Shown: piece after piece, positions 11,858-23,343 of the stretch
How positions within the stretch are numbered: the stretch's first letter is position 1
How the letters are laid out: the number at the start of each line of letters is the position of its first letter
Position numbers and translations under genes: made by a program
The notes under the pieces: generated by a model
Databases searched by the model: none
Told to the model about the DNA's origin: nothing
The model's input: the letters and a program-made list of their open reading frames with translations, nothing else
Assembly (NCBI GenBank): GCA_027625915.1
Contig: JANTQA010000033.1
Span: 3,162,001 to 3,226,000, forward strand
Direction: 5' to 3'
DNA: 64,000 bases
Source of the DNA: Anaeramoeba flamelloides
Taxonomy: Eukaryota > Metamonada > Anaeramoebidae

Positions 11858-14800
11858 TTAATTATATAAAAATGTATTAATTTCTTTTTTCAATTGCTCG
11901 GGTAATTTAAATAGGTGCCAATTGTTACAATGGCTTTGCAGAAAATCGATTTCAACGGGGATTAACCAGTTAGCATCCATTCTGATTTTTTTAGATTCAT
12001 TAGACCTTGAGAACCTTCTTTGAGAGAATTTTAACAAGGCATCAAGTTCATTCTGATTTATTTTTGCAGAATCAAATTCATCTGGTGTGAAATTTGATAA
12101 AATATGATGTATTTGCCGCAAAGAAATTGAATTTAAAATGCTTGTGCATAAGAAATAATCGTTCTCTTGGTCTTTCAAAACCACTTTATTCATTAAAATT
12201 AAATCTATTAAATTATAAACGGTTCTTAAAAGTGATTTGCTGTTTTTAAAAGGCGTTGTATCTAAGAATTTTTCAATTTGTGACAGGGATTCTTTAATTT
12301 TCACAGAATGGCCGATTGTGCACATTTCCTTTTTTTGGAGAAAGCAATTAAAAATGAGTGTATTAATTGAATAAATGGTTTGGTCAATAATTGCTTTACA
12401 GATTGACTGTGGTAATTTTGTCAATTTGAATAAGCCAATGAACGATTTTAAATACCTGATCATTGATTCAGCGAAATATTTTATTATTTGGGCAAATTCT
12501 TTGCTTTCGGAATTGTACACTTTTAAAAATATTTTACGAACCCTTGGCAATAATTGTTCATTTATCATATACCGGATTTTTAAATATACTTGATTTAGTA
12601 ATTTGCAAAGTTGCTCATGCATAATGATCACTGATGGAATTTTGCCTTCAATTAGAAATTCGGTGGTTGGTGTTTCAGATTCCGAAGTTTTTGGGCATTT
12701 ATCAAGTTTTAAATAGGTTTGGCTTGAAACTAGAGATGTGGCTTTTCCTGATGAATGGAAATCCTGTAAAGAGAAAGATTGGCTTAAGGATTTGTAATTA
12801 GATGTTTTTGAAATATTATTATGAGAGTTATGTTTTGAATGATAAAACTTTACTTTTTGGAAAGGGTTGGTCCTGTTGTTGTTATTGTTGTCGTTGTTAC
12901 TGCTGCTGCTGCTACTGCTACTGGTGTAGTTACTGTTATTGTTGATGTCGATAACCTTGCTACCGCGGTAACATTTCTTTTTCATATTTGAGTAATGTTT
13001 ATTTTTTTTGCAATTGATATCATTATTATAAAATTTAAATTTGGTTCTATTTTGCGATATTTTGTTAAGATCATATTCCTCTGGGAAATTAATCATTTCA
13101 GATAAAAGAAACCTAATGGACCAAAAGATATTTGAAAAAAGCCAAACAGTTGAATTTAAATTATTCCTATTAATGAATAATAATAAATCGAAAGAAGTAA
13201 GGTAGGTTTTTAAAACTTCCTCATATCCATCTGCAAAGCTATTTGATTGTATAAAAAATTTTATTAAGATAGAAGATGGTAGCGGATATTCCCCAGATTG
13301 GATATCTGTGAAAAAAAAGAACATCCTTTCAATCAACCATTTTTCTTTTTCAATATTTTGCTGTATTTCCAATTTTTTAAAAATATCATGGATCTCACTT
13401 TTTTGTTCCTTTAATCGTTTCTTTTGTTCATGAATAATCTCTTTTTCAGTCTCGGTATTTAAATTCCACGCTTTTCCCTTTTTATCTGTTTTGGCGGTTT
13501 TTATTTCTTCTTTTTTTCGAATCTTTTTTTCCGTTAATTTTTTCTTTTCTTTTTTCCTTTCATTTTCATTTTCTTTTTCTTTTTCTTTTTTATTTTCATT
13601 TTCTTTTTGTATTTCATTTTCGTTTGCATTTTCATTTTCATTTTCATTTCCATTTTGCGTTGGCTTTTCTTTTTTAGAATCGCCCTTACTCTTTTTCTTA
13701 TTTTGAGAATTGTATGATTCCAAAATAGATTTTTTTTTCAGGGTTTTTATATATTCTGATTGGTGTGCTTTTAATTTAGATTTTTCCAGAAGAATTCTCA
13801 ATTTTAGAGAATAAATTTTGTTTTTATTTTCTTTTAAATACATTTTGATAAATTTATTTTTGATTTCAGTTAGTTTTGGTTTTTTGATTTTATTTGTTTT
13901 TCTTTTTTTTAATTTTTTTTGTATATTCTTTAATTCTTTCATAAATTTTTGATTTTTATTTTTATTTTTTTGAAGTGAATTTTTTAATTTTTTTTTTTTT
14001 TCATTAATACCAATTAACTCTAATTTTTTGATTTTTAATTCTCTTTTTTTTTTTAAAATATTTTCTTCGATTTTTTTTTCGGTAAAAATTGTATTCTGTT
14101 TCTGTTTCTCTTTTTTACTGTTTTTCATTTGTTTTTTGATTTTTAAATGTTCCTTTCTTGATTTGTTCGTTATCTCCTTCTTGACTTTGTTATTACCTTT
14201 ATTTAATTTTTTCTGATTGTTTTTCTTCGTCTCCGTCTTCCCCTTCATCTTCTTTTTCTGGGCTGGTTTGTTTTTTGTTCTATTTTTTTGAATGGTTTTT
14301 AACTGATTAATATATTTTATAATTTCTTGTTGATCTTTTTTTTCGATTCCCTCCGAATTGTAATCTTGGAATTTTTTTTTAATCTTTCGAACAAGAAATT
14401 GATTTTTGTCTAATTGTTTGTGAAAGTTAACAATATTTTTCTTTTGTTGATCTAGTTCGGTGTATTTTTTTTTTTGTTGGTTTTTAAATTTCTTCATATT
14501 TTGTCGCGCATATTCAAATTCTGAAATTATTCTTTTTTTTTGTGAGATTATTTTTCGTTTTTTGCTTATTTCATTTTTTAATTGTTTTAATTTCATTTGA
14601 TCACTATTTTTAAAATTTGTCTTGTCGTGTTCGCCCTTAAATGAAAAAATGTGCTCAGAACCATGTTTTTTTTGTGGCTTTTCAGATCTTATACTGTCGC
14701 GAAAGGACACAAGATCAGACCCGAATGATGTCACAGAGTTGTTTGAAAATGCTGTGTAATATTCGCTTCTGTTGGACGTCTGATTGAAGGTATATTGTTC

Positions 14801-15643
14801 CAGTATGATATCCTCCAAATCTTTTTCCTTGAATGACTCGGTATTGGTGACAGCATGGAGATTTACCAGCTTTTTAGTTTCAGGTTTTTTCGTGTTGTGT
14901 TTTGACGAAATTTTGTGGGTTTTGTGTTTCCTGTTGGATTCCTTGATTTTGCTGTCAGTGGTGGTGACAGTTGTTACGGTTGTGGCAGTTGTGGTGGTGT
15001 CTGGCCCTGTTGTTATTCTGTTTTTTTTTTGATTGCTACCTTCCCTATTTTTGCGATCATTCGCCTTGAGTTTTTTGGTAGCCCCCAACTTGACTTTTTG
15101 TTTTTTTAAAAACTGTTTTACTTGGAGCTGGATCGAGAGCGTCTTTAGTAAAGGGACTGATTTTGAGGTGTTGTCTGCAAAAATTTGAATCGAAACAATC
15201 AGAAAGGGAGTCGTGGTGTGCTTTTTTGGGTTCTTTAATTTGAACATAATCATTTTTAATAAGGGCTCGTGGACCCCGATGTAGTCCGTGGTTTCAATTT
15301 TTGCTTTGCCAATCCTTTCGATCTTGCATCTTTTTTTGTTTGTGCTTCTTTCCTGTTCCAAGCTAAAGTTTAATGGCTTTGGCAAATACTCACTCCCACT
15401 GCCAATGTCATGCGCTCGCTTTTTTGTTGCCTCTCGGTAATACGTGCAATTGGCACTGAATTCCTCTTGGAAGTTTATGATCTTCTTTGTTGGCAACAAG
15501 TATTTTGTTTCGAATTTGGAACTCCCAATCTTCGACTTGATAAAGATTGGCGATGATTGGGACGGCAAACAAGAGACAGAGACAATCGCAAAACGTAAAA
15601 ACAAAACTGTTTTTTTACGAGTCACTCTTCGAAAAGAACTCAT
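11858..15643 (-). CDS. NT-C2 / coiled-coil / dilute (DIL) domain protein
   Basis: A protein of 1261 residues. The C-terminal 480 residues match the DIL domain of class V myosin tails: a helix pair containing FNCFLQKKEMCTIG near residue 1108, followed by ESLSQIEKFL, then SILNSISLRQIHHILSNFTP and the closing DANWLIPVE. A Ser/Asn-rich insertion lies near residue 908. Residues 345-800 are an almost continuous Lys/Glu/Asn-rich coiled coil. Residues 1-190 look like the NT-C2 domain of EEIG1/EHBP1-type proteins (a strand set with KKIINFQEEFSANCTYY and a later FLIVSIQIF strand). No myosin motor is present. By family, DIL domains bind cargo adaptors and NT-C2 domains bind membranes or Rab-linked partners. 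A role linking vesicles to the cytoskeleton is inferred. The DIL call is strong; the NT-C2 call is moderate. Confidence 0.82.
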   Translation of the reverse strand: MSSFRRVTRKKTVLFLRFAIVSVSCLPSQSSPIFIKSKIGSSKFETKYLLPTKKIINFQEEFSANCTYYREATKKRAHDIGSGSEYLPKPLNFSLEQERSTNKKRCKIERIGKAKIETTDYIGVHEPLLKMIMFKLKNPKKHTTTPFLIVSIQIFADNTSKSVPLLKTLSIQLQVKQFLKKQKVKLGATKKLKANDRKNREGSNQKKNRITTGPDTTTTATTVTTVTTTDSKIKESNRKHKTHKISSKHNTKKPETKKLVNLHAVTNTESFKEKDLEDIILEQYTFNQTSNRSEYYTAFSNNSVTSFGSDLVSFRDSIRSEKPQKKHGSEHIFSFKGEHDKTNFKNSDQMKLKQLKNEISKKRKIISQKKRIISEFEYARQNMKKFKNQQKKKYTELDQQKKNIVNFHKQLDKNQFLVRKIKKKFQDYNSEGIEKKDQQEIIKYINQLKTIQKNRTKNKPAQKKKMKGKTETKKNNQKKLNKGNNKVKKEITNKSRKEHLKIKKQMKNSKKEKQKQNTIFTEKKIEENILKKKRELKIKKLELIGINEKKKKLKNSLQKNKNKNQKFMKELKNIQKKLKKRKTNKIKKPKLTEIKNKFIKMYLKENKNKIYSLKLRILLEKSKLKAHQSEYIKTLKKKSILESYNSQNKKKSKGDSKKEKPTQNGNENENENANENEIQKENENKKEKEKENENERKKEKKKLTEKKIRKKEEIKTAKTDKKGKAWNLNTETEKEIIHEQKKRLKEQKSEIHDIFKKLEIQQNIEKEKWLIERMFFFFTDIQSGEYPLPSSILIKFFIQSNSFADGYEEVLKTYLTSFDLLLFINRNNLNSTVWLFSNIFWSIRFLLSEMINFPEEYDLNKISQNRTKFKFYNNDINCKKNKHYSNMKKKCYRGSKVIDINNNSNYTSSSSSSSSNNDNNNNNRTNPFQKVKFYHSKHNSHNNISKTSNYKSLSQSFSLQDFHSSGKATSLVSSQTYLKLDKCPKTSESETPTTEFLIEGKIPSVIIMHEQLCKLLNQVYLKIRYMINEQLLPRVRKIFLKVYNSESKEFAQIIKYFAESMIRYLKSFIGLFKLTKLPQSICKAIIDQTIYSINTLIFNCFLQKKEMCTIGHSVKIKESLSQIEKFLDTTPFKNSKSLLRTVYNLIDLILMNKVVLKDQENDYFLCTSILNSISLRQIHHILSNFTPDEFDSAKINQNELDALLKFSQRRFSRSNESKKIRMDANWLIPVEIDFLQSHCNNWHLFKLPEQLKKEINTFLYN

Positions 15644-17966
15644 AAACTGTTAAAGTCAAGAAATGGAGAAAAAATATTTTTTTTTTTGTTTTGTTTTGGA
15701 AAATAAAAAAAATGAATTCGTTTTAGAATGAACGGGGTTGTTAGAAACATACCCCTAGTAATGTATTTTTTTACTATTGGAATTTCGAAGAATTTCGGTT
15801 ATTTGTACTTTCAAAGTTTTTGAAGAGACTATTGGTCAACAGAATCTAGAGAGGATTTTTAAGGATACTATTTGTTAGTGTGTTGTTCTGGATGTTAATT
15901 GTGAGAATTATGAAAATTTTCCATTTTTTAGAAGAAAAAGCAAATAATCTACCACATTCACTAGTTTCAACCCCACTCGATTTTGTTCTCAAAATTTTCT
16001 TTTGGAAATTAATTGATGTTGCAAATTAATTATACTCTTTTTTGTATTTTTTGTTTTTTCTTTACTTTCAATTTTAGAAAATTTTCCAAAAATTTTAAGA
16101 CTTTTTTTGATTGTGGTAATTTTGTTATTCTCGTATTTTAATAGTTTGGTTCTCCCATTTTTTCTGAAAGAACAATTTCAGAAAATTGTAAAATCAAATC
16201 GGTTTTGGACTTTAGAAAAATAATAAAATCGGTCTGTATTCTAATTTTTTCCAACTTTCCCCGATTTTTTTTTTACAGAGCGTTTAGTATTATAATTTTC
16301 GACAAATAACTTAATTGGTTAAATTTCAATTGATCAAACAATTAATAACTGGAAAAATTTTCACTCACTATCATTTTCTTTTTCAAATTGAGCTTCAAAC
16401 AACATCTTTGAGAAGTCAATTTTCAAAACAATTTATGGAAAAGGAAGGGAAAATATTTTCCCATTTCTAATTCATGAAACATAAATAATTGATCTAATTA
16501 CAGTCTGTTAAATAACCTGTGTCGACTTAAATAATTGTCGTTTTTTAAAATTTAACTGTGGTTTTATCAAAAATGTGTTTTTAAGTGTTAATTTTCAACT
16601 TTTTTCAGTTGTTTTCAATTTTTATCTGTGGTCAACAATTAAAAGTTTTCAAAATTGGGCTTATTTTTAAAAAAGAAGTATATCTTGACAATCTTACTGT
16701 CCTTCTCAAAGCTATAAAAGAAATTTTTATTCAAAGTTTTCTAAAATATTATTTCTACTATTTTGATTGAAAAATTGAAAGATCTTATTATAATCTCTGA
16801 AAACTGATCTTATAAGAGATTTAATTTGCTCTCATTATTAAACTTGTTAAAAATGAATTGATTTATAAATAATTTGGTCATTGGGTATATTCTTGTAGAA
16901 TTTTAGATCAATATAAAATATGGGTTAATTAACTTTTGATTCAATATGAAATATTCTTTCATTTTGGATTCTTATCTCCTCCAATTTTGGCAAAAAAAAA
17001 CAAGTAAATAATTAAACCAAATACAAGATATGATTTGAAGACGATTGGCTAAGGGATAAAAGAAAATGAATTGAAATTTTTGGTTCATAGCTTTTTTAAA
17101 AAAACTTTTAAAAATTGATAACTCATTTTGTGAATATGTCAAGAGACAAGCAAAAAAGTTTTTAAGGAACTTGTTTTATCCTTTTTATTGATTTTTTTTT
17201 GTATTTATTCAAACTGAAAGATTTGGGTTTTATTATTTCTGGGTGTTTTGTTTAAAATTTGGTTGAATTAGATCTCTTTTATCAGGAGATTGGTCTTGAA
17301 AGTTATAGAAAAACACTATGATAATATGATCTATTGTACATATTGGTTGATTTGAAAGTATAGTTAAACTGAACTGTATTTTTTTGTTGAACACAAAATA
17401 AAAACAGAAAAACCACAGTTATTGAAAAAATAAACAAATTTAAAAAAAAAAAAACCACAGTTATTTCAAAAATACAACACAAATAATTTTCAAAAACATA
17501 TATTAAAACGCCGACACGGGTTATTGAACATACTGTAAACAATTGAAACTTTCTTCTGAATTCAATTTCTAGTCAAGTCCACACAAGGCCCTTAAAGGTT
17601 GGTGTTGGTATTATTGTTTAAATGGTCTATTGAAATTGGGCTTTTTTTAACTTAATATAAATTTTTCAGTGTAACAAAATTCATAGTAGTATTGTTTGTT
17701 CTTTAATTAAGGATTATTGAGGACATTTAAAACTCCATTATTGAAAAACGTTCCTTTTTTTTTTTTTTTTTTATTAAGGGTAACTTGATAAGATTGAGAA
17801 ATAATTTATTTCTTATACTTTTTTTTAATAAAAAGATTTTTCAAAGAAAGAGATTAAAGTTTGTATTATTTGATTTTATTATTACACACGGTTTCCTTTT
17901 ACGACTTGGTAGTGGGTTTATTTTGACAACATAATTAAGATCAGTTTTGAGAATTGAAAAAAATAT
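15644..17966. other. gap, no gene seen
   Basis: A+T-rich text. A short duplicated ACCACAGTTATT block occurs near 17412-17464 (two copies about 45 bp apart). No coding-like frame. Confidence 0.5.
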
Positions 17967-17968
17967 TA

Positions 17969-18096
17969 CAGCCGTTTCAACTCAGGTGTGAATTGCACTC
18001 ATTCGTTGAATGGTCGAGAAACATTTTAAATTGACTTGGAAGGTTTCCCAACCATTCAACGAATGAGTGCGATTCACACCTGAGTTGAAACAGCTG
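17969..18096. mobile_element. 128-bp palindromic mini-element (hairpin)
   Basis: Two 46-bp arms beginning CAGCYGTTTCAACTCAGG are inverted around a 36-bp loop. They differ at only two positions, and TA flanks both ends (17967-17968, 18097-18098). The G+C of the arms is well above the surroundings. This fits a tiny TA-duplicating MITE; transcribed, it would form a long hairpin. Confidence 0.75.
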
Positions 18097-19129
18097 TATC
18101 ACTTGAAATATTTTAAATTTACATTTAAAACACAATTCTTCTTTGAAAAATTTTTTCACACTAAGATTTGTTGTTCTGTTGACAATTATGTGAAAAAAAA
18201 TTTAAAGTGGCTCAAAAAAAAAGCATTTTGGTAGATATTTTGTTTGTTCAACTGAATTACTTCAATAATTTTCAAAACTATTACTTTAATTTTCATTTTA
18301 TGAAAGTTTTTATCAAACCTGAAAAGCACATGACTAATTTCAAAGACGAATTTGTTTCAAAGAAATCACTTTTAAAAGTTCTATCTTAACACTGTCACTT
18401 ACACAATTCTGTAAATTACCCCTCTAACAACTTTTAACCGATTTCAAAAATAAAACAAATTTTTTTTTTTATTACTGCAGTCAAAATAAAGTTTGCAAAA
18501 AAATTTAATGCGTGTTTCAAAATAAAAAGCGTGTTGTATTGTTATAGAAGGTTTATACATTAAACAATCAAAGAAACTAGTAATAAACCCTAAAAAATAT
18601 GGTATTGGTTTCTTAAAGTTCTATTATTTAAAAAGAAATACTAAAAAATGAAGTATCAAATTGGAAATTTTATATCAAAAAATAGAGGAAATTTTTAAAT
18701 AAAATTTATATATCTAAAAAAATCAAAAAAATTCAAAAAATTAAGAATATTTGGAGACTTTTTAACTATTTGCATGAATAATTTAAATTTTTCTAAAAAT
18801 AACAAGATATCTACTTTCAAAATTGATCTGAACCTTGGTATACTATTTGGTAGTAGATTGGATATTGCCTTGGTACAAGAAGAAAAAAAAGCACGGATAA
18901 TATTTTGAAACACGTATTATAGTCGTTGTTCATGCATTATTTTGATCACTGTACTGACTAATGGCCTTTGAGCAAATGGAATTCACACAAACACTTGTAT
19001 CAGAAAAAAGAAGTCTTTCAATCTAGTGCCCTCATTAATGTGAATGGTTATATGTTATTACATATTTTTGTTTCAAAATAAAATATTGACCTTTACAGAA
19101 TACACACCACGAACATTAAAAAATTTTAA

Positions 19130-20250
19130 ATATTTACTAGTTTTATACTTTTTAATAACTTTAATTATAAGTATCACTATTAGTTAATAAAAGATCTTTG
19201 ATCAAAAAGAATTTTGAAAGATATTTAATAATTTCAGTTTGAAAATCCAATTTTCCAGGTTCGATTAAGATTTTTTTCAAATTTAAAAGTAAAAAAAATG
19301 AAAAATTTTTTCTTCAAAGCTAAGAGTCATTTTATTATATTTTAAAAATATTTTAAATGTGGTGAGTATCTTTTAAATAGGGAATCAATTATTTAAAATA
19401 TTAAGGAATAATTTTATTCTTTTAAATTGGAAAATATATATTTTTTTTTGATTTTTTTGTTCCGTTTTTTTTAATTTTTGAAATATACAGAAAATTTATT
19501 TACTTTTTAATTTATTCCTATTTGGAAAGAAAATTGTACTTAGGTTTTCTTGTTTTTTCTTCTTATTTGTAAAATCAATAAGGTATATCCAATAAATTCG
19601 GGCATTTTTTTTTACATTTCATAAAAAAATAATCTTTTTTAGTTGTAGTATTCATTAATTGAAACACCAAATTAAGTTTAATATTAATACCAGTTGAATA
19701 AATAGCCATGATATTTAGTTCAAAATATGTTGGAAGAAATATTTCCAAAAAATGAAAAAAAAAAATTACACTTTTTTTGGGAGAAAACAATGCACGACCA
19801 ATTTCAATCAAAAAATGGAAATATGGAAAGGAAACAAATGTTTTTTTAAACAACACAACGTATTTATATATTTTAAATTCTATTTGAAAATTTGATGTAA
19901 TTAAAAAAGTTATGAAAACGGTTTTTCCAATCAAAAAGTCAATAGTAAACACCCCTTTTAACACCGAAAAAATATCAGATAAAATCGTGAACAGAAAAAT
20001 TAATATCTTTTATTACTGAAATACAACACCCTGAAACAAATTGAATTATTACCAAGAATTTACAAATAGTAGTTGATGATTTTGGATGTTTAAATTCTTT
20101 ATTTGAATATTGGATTTAAAAGATATAAACTATCTTTCATAATCATTTACCTATTAAAAATCAAATTTTAAAGACAAATATTTTTAATAATTGAAGTTAT
20201 AAGTTTTGTCTAACTTGGAATTTTCAAATTTATTTTTTTATACTAGTGAT
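19130..20250 (+). mobile_element. repeat family E, copy 1, split by a family A element
   Basis: 19130-19560 is colinear with 20310-20650 (shared block TCCAATTTTCCAGGTTCGAT). 20190-20250 matches the family E right end (GTTTTGTCTAACTT...ATACTAGTGATC, as at 21540-21590). A family A element fills the space between. Confidence 0.55.
19581..20155 (+). mobile_element. TA-duplicating MITE family A, copy 1
   Basis: Colinear with copies at 34140 and 54231. Left end AGGTATATCC preceded by TA. The right inverted repeat is badly eroded, so the right border is approximate. Confidence 0.6.
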
Positions 20251-21590
20251 CAGGATCCAGAAAAAATTTTTTCAAAAAAAAATTAGAAAATTTGATAATT
20301 TTTCACTTTTTGATAACGTCACTTATAATAAACACTATTAGGCAATAAAATATCTTTGAGAAAAAATTATTTTGAAAAGATATTTAACAATTTAAGTTGG
20401 AAAATCCAATTTTCCAGGTTCGATTAAGATTTTTTTCAAATTTAATAGTAAAAATTTGGTATATTTTTATTTTCACTGTGAAGGGGTTATAATCATCTAT
20501 TTTACAAGTATTTTAAATTTAATAAATATCTTTCAAATGGATGACGGATTATTTTGACAATTATGGAATTATTTATTGATATAAATTGCAAAAAATATTT
20601 TTTATTATATTCTCCGTTAGGTTTTTTTTAATTTTTAAAATAAACAGAAAATTTTAATAAATTTTCGGTTTATTTCAAAAAGTAAAAAAAAAAACCTCAG
20701 ATAGATTTTCCAGAATTCAAATGAATTGAGTAAAATTTTTGATTTTTCTCCACTCTTTTGAATTCTGGAAAAGCTAGGCACTCTACGGATATTTTTCGTT
20801 AGATTTTCCCGAATTTAAAAGAATTGAGTAAAATCATAGTTTTTTCTCTATTCTTTTGAATCCTGGAAAATTGTGGTTAGCTTTTCTTTAGTTTTCTGTT
20901 TATTTGGAAAATCGATAGATTTTCGTTAGCTTTTTTTGAGTTTTCTATTCACAGAAAATCTATTGATTTTCCAAATAAATTAGAAAACCCCAATAAAAAC
21001 CTAGAACACTTCACAGATAAAAAAGAAAACCTCAAGAAAAGCTATACACTTGATGGATACTCCCGTTCGTTTTTATTTTAATTTTAGTTATAAAAAGAAA
21101 ATTTAAGAAATTTTCAGTTTATTTCATAAAGAAAAAACAAAACCAGTTAGCTTTGTGAGAATTTAAAAGAATTCAGCAAAATCATCGATTTTTATCTATT
21201 CTCTTGAATTCCAGAAAACCAAGACTTTCAATAATTAACCCGGGGATTTTTTTCTCTGTTTCAGTTTTATTAGATGAGTACAATGTTTTCAAAACTATTC
21301 GTTATTATCTCTTCAAAGTAAATATCCTAAAGTTGAATTAAAAAAAAAAAATTCATTCTTCAGTTTATTTGGATTTTTTACCCAAAAATACCTTTTTTTC
21401 TCGACTAGAGACTTTTAAAAAAGTTGGTTATACTTACACCATTAAAAAAAATAGTACCATGAATTTAAAGTTCAGGAATTTTGATTATATTGTAAATAAA
21501 TTTTATTCTTCAAGAAGAAAGTTTAAGGAATGTGTTGTTTTGTCTAACTTTTTTTTTTTCAATTTTATTTTTTCATATTAGTGATCTGCA
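20251..21590 (+). mobile_element. repeat family E, copy 2, tandem to copy 1
   Basis: Follows copy 1 head to tail. Carries internal sub-repeats of GTTTTCTRTTTATTTGGAAAAT type in both orientations (about 20860-21030), then a unique arm ending at ATATTAGTGATC. A third copy is at 49550-50515. No transposase-like frame. Confidence 0.5.
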
Positions 21591-22126
21591 AAAATGATTT
21601 CTTAATTTAAAAAAATACAATTTTATCAAAAAATCATGAAAAATGATGAAATCGTATTTACACCTATGTACTTGAAAACATTCCGAAAATATTTGACAAC
21701 AGAAAACAATTGGATTTTTTTAAATAAGTTATAAATGATAAATATTGTTGTTTAAATAGTGTTCCTACTCACTCTTTGATTGAATTTTATCAGGAGTGGA
21801 AAAAAGCCTTTTCAATATTGTTAATCTTGAGACAATTTTTTTAAAAAAATTTTTAATTTAATAAATATTTATAACTTTAAAATAATAATTTTTTTATTTA
21901 AAATTGATTTAAAATCAATTTTTTCATATTTTTTTAACAAAAAATATTTTAGAAAAACACCAAACAAAATAAATTTCAACTAAAGATGACCTGTTAAAAA
22001 TGAATCATTAATTTATTATTATTATTTTTTAGAACCAAGAAACATATGATTGTTTAAAAATATGAGAAATAATAAAACCGAGATAAAAGTTGATATTCAT
22101 AAACGAAATACCTATAAAAACCTATA

Positions 22127-22710
22127 AGCAAATTCCAAGAAAGATTGGCAAATTTATTTTAATATATATTTATTAAACACAATCTTCAAAAAAGGATTTA
22201 AATGTATAAAACCATTCAAAATATTCATGGCTTCCGAATAATAACCCAATTTTATTTTTTTTTAGTATTTTATTACAGAAATAAAAGATATTAAATTTTC
22301 TGATCTCAATTTGATCTGATATTTTTTAGGGATTAAAATTGGAGTTTATATTTTCTTTTTTTTGATTGAAAAAACCGTTTTCTTAACTTGAATAATCTCA
22401 AAAAAATTCAAATATTATTAAAAACATATAAATATGTTTTATCAATAAAAAATAATTTATACCCTTGTTATATTTCTGTGTTTTATTGAAATTGGCAGTA
22501 AATTGCTTTAACAAAAAAAAGGCTATTTTTTTTTTTTTTTTTTGGAAATATTTCAACCAACCTATTTTGAACTAAATACCTTAGTAGTTGATTCAATCGG
22601 TATAAACATTAAACTTAATTTGGTATTGTCAATTAACAAACACCATCACTAAAAAAGATTATTTTTTTATGAAATGTAAAAAAAAATGCCACACTTTTTT
22701 GGAAATACCT
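22127..22710 (-). mobile_element. TA-duplicating MITE family A, copy 2 (inverted)
   Basis: 584 bp. Ends AGCAAATTCC and GGAAATACCT are inverted repeats flanked by TA on both sides (22125-22126, 22711-22712). The interior matches the other copies in reverse orientation. Confidence 0.75.
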
Positions 22711-23132
22711 TATATTTTCCTAAAAATATAATGTTTTAAAAAAATTTGGAAAACCTTTAATTGTAACTTCGCTTATAAAAACTTTCAATTTCAGTAGGAA
22801 ATCAAAATTGCTAACAATCAGATTTTTAATTTTATGTATGTTGAGTTTAAAAAAAAGTATAAATATTCACTTCTCTTAAAGTTAATTTAGAGTTTATAAC
22901 ATTTTTTTTTTTATCGGGATTCTTAAAAAAAAAAAGAAAGAAAAAAATAAAAATGAAAAAAGTTCAAAGCAAAAAAAGAAAATAAAAACAAAAAATAGAC
23001 AAAATTAGAAAAAATGGTAGAATCTCAAAAGTAAATATTTATTTTGATAAAAATATGCAATTAAAATCAGAAAATAGATTCTATTTTTTTTTCAATAAAA
23101 CTGGTACCATATTCCTGAAAAAGAATTTATTA

Positions 23133-23343
23133 CAGTCAGTTCCACATTTAAGATACAAAATTTGAAAGAAATTTAAGGCAAAAAAAAAAAAAAATCTCAA
23201 ACTAAGGTACATTTTTTCGATTTTTTTAAAAAGAAATTGATTGTATAGAATTTGAAATTCTAAATTTTGTGTTTTAATTTTAGATTTTTTTCGTACCGTA
23301 AAATTTTCCGTGAAAGTTTGTGTATTAAACGTGGATCTGATTG
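23133..23343. mobile_element. small MITE family G, copy 1
   Basis: About 211 bp with imperfect ~50-bp inverted ends (CAGTCAGTTCCACATTTAAG vs CAATCAGATCCACGTTTAAT on the other strand). TA precedes the left end. Confidence 0.6.

Noticed and set aside
18695-18913. 72-codon minus-strand frame (LLPNSIPRFRSILKVD)
   Set aside because: Starts without ATG, hydrophobic A/T-driven text at its end, no neighbour or splice support.
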